Shown here: positions 4,917 through 9,662 of the stretch, in pieces
How the letters are laid out: every line of letters starts with the position of its first letter
Position numbering within the stretch: the stretch's first letter is position 1
From: an uncultured Lachnospiraceae bacterium
GTDB lineage: Bacteria > Bacillota > Clostridia > Lachnospirales > Lachnospiraceae
Length of the DNA: 9,662 bases
Assembly: GCA_937877165.1 (NCBI GenBank)
Contig: CALEFO010000013.1
Span: forward strand, 1-9,662
Direction of reading: 5' to 3'
Notes under the pieces: model-generated
The model's database searches: none
Seen by the model: only the letters and a program-made list of their open reading frames with translations
Told to the model about the DNA's origin: nothing
Translations under genes and position numbers: made by a program

Positions 4917-6299
4917 CTATCTGCTCTCCGGGTACGGATCATCCAGTGCCCTCGCCGCATGGAATTCTCCCTTGGCGGCAAGCCCGAACTGCAAAAGTGC
5001 CCAGCCGATCCCGGCTGCGCCGTCGTACATTCCGATGTTAGCCGTCACCTGATTCTGTGCCACATAGGCAAAGGCCTGATTCCACTTCGTCGCGACCTGT
5101 CCATCCTCCGTCAGAAAGCGCTGTCCGTCAGTCAGAAGAACGCGTGCACTGCGCTCCGCCCAGTCGTAATAGCGCTTGTCACCGGATGCCGCCCACTTGC
5201 CAAGAAACGTATTCACCATGCCTGCCGTTCCGCAGCAAAGGCACAGAATATACCAGTAACCATTGGAATGCAGCTCCGGCGCGCCGGTCTCAATAATGCC
5301 GTTCAGGAGCTTCTCCTCCCATTCCAGCGCCTCCGGATCCTTCGTTACCTTGTAAAGCTCATGATAGAAGCGTGCACTTCCGACCGGCCCGTGGCAATAG
5401 CTCAGATAATACGTATCCGGCCGGTTGGGAAGGCCGTGCGGAAGGAGTGCCGCTGTCTTTTCTTCATTTTCCAATGCAACAGCTTTGACAAAATCATGAA
5501 TGCCATCCACTGCATCCAGGAACGAGCGGTCGCCGCTCTCCTCATACAGACGCAGGAGAAGGAAGCCGATTCCGCAGGTGCCCATCGGGAAGTTGGGATC
5601 GATGTAATCCTCTCCGGCACCGAAATACTTCGGATCCACGCCGAGATAATACCGGCCTCCCTTTTCGTAGCTATGTCCCTTATTCAGATAATACCGTCCT
5701 GCCCGGAGTGCGAACTCCCGCCACCTTGGCTGTTCAAATTCTCTTCCCAGCTTCAGAAGCAGAAGAATCGCACTGCCGTCTCCCACAACGCCCGGATAGG
5801 AGCCCCAGGAATAGCCTTCCCCATCCTCTTCCGGGATCGCCTCCGCCATAGCGGCCTCTGCAATCTCAAAAATTACGCGCCGGTATTCTTCCTCCCCGGT
5901 CAGTTGATACAGCTCATCGAGAAAAACAGCCACCCCGCCGTATCCTGTTGTAAATGCGTATTTGCTGAAGCATTTTGCCAGATCTCTTTTGTGGTCCCAC
6001 CGCCAGATGATGTATCTTGCCGCCTCCCTGGCATCCTCCAGATAGTTCTTCTCACCGGTGGCCTCATAGAGCTGCACATAGAAATGCGCAATGCCGGTGC
6101 TGCCCGCATACATGCAGATCTCATCATAATAATTCGAAAGATAGGTTCTGGCGTCCTCCAGGGACCAGACCAGCCCGTGCGGCGTCTGCACCCTTCTGGT
6201 ATTAATATAGACAGCGGCTTTTCTTGCCTCCTCAATGTAATCCTCCGCCGTCGGCCTGCGGAAAACGTCCCGGAATATGGATTCTCTCATTTTCACCAT
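4917..6299 (-). CDS. LanC-like (lanthionine synthetase C family) protein with a CCG zinc motif
   Basis: A 460-residue alpha,alpha-toroid protein. Seven GxxG-type inner-helix turns are visible in order: AGSTG, TGYGG, VGDGS, GTCGIG, CHGPVG, CCGTAG, DGAAG, the count expected for LanC. By comparison with NisC (Cys284, Cys330, His331) the zinc ligands here are C302 (YCHG, turn 5) and C355-C356 (LCCG, turn 6), so the usual His is replaced by Cys. The start at 6299 (MVKMRESIF) is chosen because GGGAG lies ten bases upstream; the longer frame from 6338 (473 residues) has a GGAAGG directly touching its ATG, which is too close. No dehydratase, precursor peptide or transporter for a lanthipeptide is next to it, so it is an orphan. 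It could be a tailoring cyclase acting on a distant partner, or a LanC-fold protein of other function (glycosidase-like toroids share the fold). Confidence 0.85.
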   Translation of the reverse strand: MVKMRESIFRDVFRRPTAEDYIEEARKAAVYINTRRVQTPHGLVWSLEDARTYLSNYYDEICMYAGSTGIAHFYVQLYEATGEKNYLEDAREAARYIIWRWDHKRDLAKCFSKYAFTTGYGGVAVFLDELYQLTGEEEYRRVIFEIAEAAMAEAIPEEDGEGYSWGSYPGVVGDGSAILLLLKLGREFEQPRWREFALRAGRYYLNKGHSYEKGGRYYLGVDPKYFGAGEDYIDPNFPMGTCGIGFLLLRLYEESGDRSFLDAVDGIHDFVKAVALENEEKTAALLPHGLPNRPDTYYLSYCHGPVGSARFYHELYKVTKDPEALEWEEKLLNGIIETGAPELHSNGYWYILCLCCGTAGMVNTFLGKWAASGDKRYYDWAERSARVLLTDGQRFLTEDGQVATKWNQAFAYVAQNQVTANIGMYDGAAGIGWALLQFGLAAKGEFHAARALDDPYPESR

Positions 6300-6309
6300 C
6301 ACGCAAATT

Positions 6310-6314
6310 CTCCC
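6310..6314 (-). promoter_or_regulatory. Ribosome binding site that decides the LanC-like start
   Basis: GGGAG on the minus strand with a 10-base spacer to the ATG at 6299. Spacing is slightly long; the alternative ATG at 6290 is about 19 bases away and the one at 6338 lies upstream of it. Confidence 0.5.
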
Positions 6315-6364
6315 ATTTCTTTTTGGTTCCTGCACCATCCTTCCATTATGAAGGCGGCAGGTTC

Positions 6365-6373
6365 AGTATAGCA
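6365..6373 (-). promoter_or_regulatory. Extended -10 promoter of the LanC-like gene
   Basis: Minus-strand TGCTATACT (TGn plus TATACT, five of six). The -35 at a 17-base spacing is poor (TGGAAT), which is tolerated with an extended -10. Transcription would start near 6358, about 60 bases before the chosen ATG. Confidence 0.5.
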
Positions 6374-6411
6374 GTCCCTCAAAAGCAATTCCAGTATTTC
6401 CACATATCATA

Positions 6412-6440
6412 TTGTTTTACTATGAATTTGGTGGTATAAA
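6412..6440 (+). promoter_or_regulatory. Sigma-70-type promoter of the nhaC-like operon
   Basis: TTGTTT (6412-6417), a 17-base spacer and TATAAA (6435-6440, five of six). It would start transcription near 6447, about 40 bases before the carrier gene, and diverges from the LanC-like promoter. The leader is too short for a SAM or T-box riboswitch. Confidence 0.55.
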
Positions 6441-6452
6441 CAAAGGAAATCA

Positions 6453-6469
6453 CCGGTGTCAGCTACCGG
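6453..6469 (+). promoter_or_regulatory. Small leader hairpin in front of the carrier gene's ribosome site
   Basis: CCGGT (6453-6457) pairs with ACCGG (6465-6469) around a 7-base loop, two bases before AAGGAG (6472-6477). It could stabilise the mRNA end or tune initiation; five pairs is weak and may be chance. Confidence 0.25.
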
Positions 6470-6486
6470 AAAAGGAGAGAATTTTC

Positions 6487-7902
6487 ATGGGAAACGAAGT
6501 AAAAGAACCTAACGTCAAGTTTGCACAAACCTATCTGGGACGGCTCGGAGCTGTACTTCCACTGATCGCAATGATTGGCGGAATGATCGCGATGGTCGCG
6601 ATGGGCTACCGCTCTACCAGAAATTTCTGGGCCGCCGGCTTCCTTTCGCTGGTGGTCGGTTTCCTTGTTTATAAGGATAAAAAGGAATTCACCAATGCCG
6701 TTACCGCGGGTCTCCAGGATCACATTCTGGCCTTCATGACCGCCTGCTTTCTCATGGCCGGTGTCATGTCAAAGATTCTCGCTGCCTCGCACCTTGTGGA
6801 TGCTCTCCTGTATCTGCTCTCCCGTGCACAGGTGCCGCTCGGGCTCGTGCCGCTCATCTGCTTTCTGATCGCAACTGTCCTGTCTACTTCCACAGGAAGC
6901 GCCGCCACGGCCATCAACGCAACCGGTCCGATCCTGCTGCCGCTTGCCGTCGGCATGGGCTGCGATGTCAATCTGATCTGCGGCGCTATTCTGGCCGGAG
7001 CCTGCTTCGGCGACAATCTCGCGCCGATTTCCGACACCACCATTGCCTCCTCACTGACGCAGGAGGTGGACACCATGAGGGTTGTCCGCTCCCGTCTGAA
7101 ATACTCTTTGATCGCCGGGGCCTGCGCCTGCATCGGCTATGTCATCATTGGAATAACAACCAGCTCCGGTCAGATCGCTCAGGCGCCGGATGTTGACGGC
7201 AGTTACCTTTCCAGCCTTGTTTTCCTTGTTATTCCGGTTCTTGCCATTGTCCTGATGCTGAGAAAGCAGGGCGTTTTCACCTCGCTTCTTGTCAGTGAGC
7301 TCGTCGGCCTTGTCATGCTGTTCGTATTCGGATATACCGATCTTCCCGGCCTGATCAACGCCGATGACGGTCTGCTTCCTTCTGCCTTCAACGGCATGAG
7401 CGGATCCATCATCTTCCTGTTCTTTATCTTTATTATGGTCAGCCTGATCAGCAGGGCCGGTGTCCTGGACATGATCCTGAACCTGATGAAGCGCCATGCC
7501 GGGTCCGACCGCGATGCAGAAATCGCCGCCGGAGCCATGGTCAGCCTGGTATCCGTTGCCATCAGCAGCGGCACCTCAGCCATCACCTTCTGCGGACCCA
7601 TCATCCGCAAATTCCTTCGCCCGTTCCGGATTGACCGCGCCCGCTGCGCCAACATTCTGGACGGCCTCGGCTGCGGAATCGGATATCTCGTGCCCACCAA
7701 TGCCGCCTGCCTGAACCTGGTGGCCATCGCCGTCTCTGCCGGAGTGGTCAGTGAGGGCTACAGCTCTGTTTCCTTTGTCGCCTTTAATTTTCACTCCATT
7801 GCTCTTGCCATCGTCTTCTGGTTCGCCATTCTGACCGGCTGGGGCAGAAAGCACGAGACCAAAGAGGAGCTTCTTGCCGACGGCGTAAATCCCGATGCCT
7901 GA
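6487..7902 (+). CDS. NhaC-family Na+-coupled carrier (antiporter or amino acid transporter)
   Basis: A 471-residue inner-membrane protein with about ten to twelve hydrophobic segments. The hallmark of the NhaC family is present: CFGDNLAPISDTT (173-185; the family word is GD-(K/N)-x-(S/A)-P-x-SDTT). The two halves hold related half-helix motifs in inverted-repeat fashion: STSTGSAATA (133-142) and ISSGTSAITFCGP (359-371). AAGGAG lies nine bases before the ATG at 6487; a longer open frame from 6412 starts inside the promoter and is rejected. Downstream, only 42 bases away and without a terminator, follow two PLP enzymes of sulfur amino acid metabolism. Some NhaC-superfamily members (called MetT in comparative genomics work) are proposed methionine transporters, so import of methionine, cystathionine or a related compound is a reasonable inference; plain Na+/H+ antiport or malate/lactate exchange (MleN-type) stay possible. 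Confidence 0.88.
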   Translation: MGNEVKEPNVKFAQTYLGRLGAVLPLIAMIGGMIAMVAMGYRSTRNFWAAGFLSLVVGFLVYKDKKEFTNAVTAGLQDHILAFMTACFLMAGVMSKILAASHLVDALLYLLSRAQVPLGLVPLICFLIATVLSTSTGSAATAINATGPILLPLAVGMGCDVNLICGAILAGACFGDNLAPISDTTIASSLTQEVDTMRVVRSRLKYSLIAGACACIGYVIIGITTSSGQIAQAPDVDGSYLSSLVFLVIPVLAIVLMLRKQGVFTSLLVSELVGLVMLFVFGYTDLPGLINADDGLLPSAFNGMSGSIIFLFFIFIMVSLISRAGVLDMILNLMKRHAGSDRDAEIAAGAMVSLVSVAISSGTSAITFCGPIIRKFLRPFRIDRARCANILDGLGCGIGYLVPTNAACLNLVAIAVSAGVVSEGYSSVSFVAFNFHSIALAIVFWFAILTGWGRKHETKEELLADGVNPDA

Positions 7903-7944
7903 GGGATCGTCCGAAGACATGAGCTTTATTCGACGAGGTGAACC

Positions 7945-9120
7945 GTGCATTCTTATTCTTTCGATCAAAAGGTAAACCGGCAGGGAACCTCCTGCCTCAA
8001 ATATGATTTCGGCATGCAGCGGATGGGCCGCAGGGATCTGCTGCCACTGTGGGTTGCCGACATGGATTTCCCGCTCCCGGATGAGATTCTGGATATTCTG
8101 AAGCAGCGCGTGGCGCACGGGATTTTCGGCTACACCGATCCGGATGATTCCTATTATGAGGCACTTACCGGGTGGTTTGCACGCCGCCACGGCTGGAGCA
8201 TCCGGCGGGAATGGAATACCGTGACCCCCGGCGTTGTTTATGCACTGGCTGCCGCGGTCCGCGCATTCACAAGGCCCGGCGATGCCATCCTGATTCAGGA
8301 GCCGGTCTATTACCCGTTTCATGAGGTCATTGAACAGAACGGCCGCATCTGCGTCCGCAATCCGCTCCGCCTTGCAAACGGCCACTACGAAATGGATCTT
8401 TCGGATCTGGAGCAGCGCATCACGAAGTACAACGTCCGGCTGATGCTCCTCTGCAGCCCGCACAACCCGGTTGGCCGGGTCTGGACCAGAGACGAGCTGA
8501 CCGCAGTCGGCCGCATCTGCCGAAAACACCAGGTTCTCGTTGTAGCTGATGAAATCCATGCGGATTTCGTTTTCCAAGGCTATCATTTTACGCCCTATGG
8601 AACTCTTGACAGGGAACTGGTTCAGAACGCTGTCATCTGCACATCCCCCAGCAAGTCCTTCAACATTGCAGGGCTCCAGACCGCCAATATTCTGATCCCC
8701 AATCCGGAGCTTCGAACCGCTTTCCAGCGGGAAAACACCGCCACCGGCTACAGCCAGGGAAACGTGCTCGGCATCACCGCAGTCGAGGCTGTCTGCAATC
8801 ACGGCGACGCGTGGCTGGACGCGCTTCTTGCCTATCTTCAGGGGAACCTTGCGTTCTTCCGGGAATTTCTTCGGACAAAGATTCCAGAGATCTCCCTGAT
8901 CGAACCGGAAGGCACCTACCTTCTGTGGGTGGATTTCTCCCGTGCGGTCTCCTCCTATGAAGAGCTGCACTGCCTCATTGTGGACAAGGCACATCTCTGG
9001 CTGGACGAGGGAATCATTTTCGGAAAAGAGCACGCGCTGTTTATGCGCTTCAACATCGCCTGCCCGCGGAGCACCCTTGAGCAGGCTCTGACGCAGCTGG
9101 AAAAAGCCCTGCACGGCTGA
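7945..9120 (+). CDS. MalY/PatB-type PLP-dependent C-S beta-lyase (aminotransferase class I fold)
   Basis: A 391-residue cytoplasmic fold-type I PLP enzyme. Family marks: WVADMDF (36-42, typical for MalY/PatB), GIFGYT (59-64), SPHNPVGR (171-178), ADEIHADF (201-208) with the cofactor-contacting Asp202, the Schiff-base lysine K237 in SPSKSFN, and MRFNIACPR near the end with the substrate-carboxylate arginine. Such enzymes split cystathionine (to homocysteine, pyruvate and ammonia) or cysteine S-conjugates. The start is a GTG at 7945 with GAGGTG four bases upstream; no better ATG lies nearby. It follows the NhaC-like gene by 42 bases and precedes the next PLP enzyme by 26 bases, so one operon is likely. 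Whether it acts mainly on cystathionine, cysteine (H2S formation) or imported conjugates cannot be told. Confidence 0.92.
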   Translation: MHSYSFDQKVNRQGTSCLKYDFGMQRMGRRDLLPLWVADMDFPLPDEILDILKQRVAHGIFGYTDPDDSYYEALTGWFARRHGWSIRREWNTVTPGVVYALAAAVRAFTRPGDAILIQEPVYYPFHEVIEQNGRICVRNPLRLANGHYEMDLSDLEQRITKYNVRLMLLCSPHNPVGRVWTRDELTAVGRICRKHQVLVVADEIHADFVFQGYHFTPYGTLDRELVQNAVICTSPSKSFNIAGLQTANILIPNPELRTAFQRENTATGYSQGNVLGITAVEAVCNHGDAWLDALLAYLQGNLAFFREFLRTKIPEISLIEPEGTYLLWVDFSRAVSSYEELHCLIVDKAHLWLDEGIIFGKEHALFMRFNIACPRSTLEQALTQLEKALHG

Positions 9121-9146
9121 CATATCAGGAAAGGATTTGCACAGAA

Positions 9147-9662
9147 ATGGATTTTAATTCAGAAAGCAGCAACAACAGTGAATGGAACGTCTCCTTTGAG
9201 ACCAAGTGTCAGGGGATGGACCTCAGCATTCAGGATCAGTACCACGCCATCAGTTTCCCGATCTATCAGACGGCGACCTTCTCCCACCGCGAAATCGGCG
9301 GAGACGGCTTCCACTATACCCGGCAGTCCAATCCGACCCGGCAGCAGCTCGAGAGCATCGTCGCCGGACTGGAGAACGGGACGCAGGCGCTCGCCCTGTC
9401 CAGCGGCATGGCGGCCATCACACTTCTTCTCGAGCTGTTCGCTCCCGGGGATCAGCTGATCATTGACGAAGACCTGTACGGAGGAAGCGTCCGGCTCTTT
9501 CACGAAATCGGCGAGAAAAACGGCCTGTCCTTCCTCTCCGCGGATCTCAGCACCACCGACGTCGAACCCCTCATCGGTCCTTCCACCAAGGCGGTTTACC
9601 TCGAAACGCCCACCAATCCCATGATGCGCGTAACGGATCTGGAAAGGCTCTCCCGCATCACG
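9147..9662 (+). CDS. Trans-sulfuration PLP enzyme (cystathionine gamma-synthase / gamma-lyase / methionine gamma-lyase family), 5' part
   Basis: An open frame of 172 codons from ATG 9147 to the right edge, about 45% of the usual 380-400 residues. Visible marks of the Cys/Met metabolism PLP family: FPIYQTATF (37-45), the Y57-x-R59 pair that binds the cofactor phosphate of the neighbouring subunit, SNPTRQQLE (61-69), the phosphate-binding SSGMAAI (85-91), the ring-stacking tyrosine in DLYGGS (109-114) and ETPTNPMM (153-160). The cofactor lysine lies beyond the edge. AAGGA lies 11 bases before the ATG, a little far. The N-terminal stretch of about 20 residues is Ser/Asn-rich and longer than usual. 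The sub-family cannot be settled from this half; with a C-S lyase directly upstream, cystathionine gamma-synthase would complete a cysteine-to-homocysteine route, while a gamma-lyase would point to degradation. Confidence 0.9.
   Translation, partial: MDFNSESSNNSEWNVSFETKCQGMDLSIQDQYHAISFPIYQTATFSHREIGGDGFHYTRQSNPTRQQLESIVAGLENGTQALALSSGMAAITLLLELFAPGDQLIIDEDLYGGSVRLFHEIGEKNGLSFLSADLSTTDVEPLIGPSTKAVYLETPTNPMMRVTDLERLSRIT

Noticed and set aside
4959..6371. 470-codon open frame on the plus strand, antisense to the LanC-like gene
   Set aside because: Shadow of the LanC-like gene; low-complexity Leu/Arg/His-rich translation with no recognisable motif.
6441..6486. SAM riboswitch or T-box in the leader of the sulfur amino acid operon
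   Set aside because: The predicted leader is only about 40 bases with one 5-bp hairpin; no S-box or T-box core is visible.
7576..9123. 515-codon open frame on the minus strand, antisense to the C-S lyase and the end of the carrier gene
   Set aside because: It resembles no family I know, lacks a ribosome site, and is explained by the GC-rich third codon positions of the two clearly recognised plus-strand genes.
1..9662. CRISPR arrays, tRNA or rRNA genes, complete insertion sequences
   Set aside because: I found no spaced direct repeats, no tRNA-like cloverleaf, no rRNA stretch and no transposase or reverse transcriptase motif in the six frames.

Overview
The window (about 55% GC by eye) looks like chromosome from an anaerobic Firmicute, most likely a Clostridia/Lachnospiraceae-type gut bacterium. 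The evidence is the mix of families: DUF3793, DUF2325, a short clostridial flavodoxin, an NhaC-family carrier, and strong AGGAGG-type ribosome binding sites. This placement comes from gene content only; there is no rRNA or other marker in the window.

Layout. Everything from 1 to about 6300 reads on the minus strand and everything from 6487 to the right end reads on the plus strand, so the two halves diverge from one intergenic region (6300-6486). In minus-strand transcription order the left half holds: a LanC-like protein (4917-6299) with its own promoter and terminator; a DUF3793-flavodoxin pair (4068-4634 and 3495-3917) behind a very good sigma-70 promoter that carries a palindromic operator candidate, ending in a 16-bp terminator hairpin; about 60 bases that look like the 5' end of a group II intron; the C-terminal two thirds of an OppD ATPase; an intact OppF ATPase ending in a terminator; a cytoplasmic beta-lactamase-fold serine hydrolase; and the first 28 codons of a DUF2325 protein behind its own promoter. 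The right half is one apparent operon on the plus strand: NhaC-family carrier (6487-7902), MalY/PatB-type C-S lyase (7945-9120) and a trans-sulfuration PLP enzyme cut by the window edge (9147-9662).

How the genes work together. The plus-strand operon points to sulfur amino acid metabolism, with the carrier probably importing (or exchanging) a sulfur amino acid. The flavodoxin/DUF3793 unit and the DUF2325 gene both have GTTAG/CTAAC elements at their promoters and may answer to iron through a DtxR-type repressor. The peptide transporter is a ruin: no binding protein or permeases, and OppD has lost its Walker A half at the exact place where the intron-like sequence begins.

Most noteworthy points: (1) the intron-remnant/truncated-oppD junction right behind a terminator, which is either a real intron-associated deletion or an assembly chimera; (2) an orphan LanC-like protein whose predicted zinc site is Cys-Cys-Cys (CCG motif) instead of Cys-Cys-His, with no lanthipeptide precursor or dehydratase in sight.
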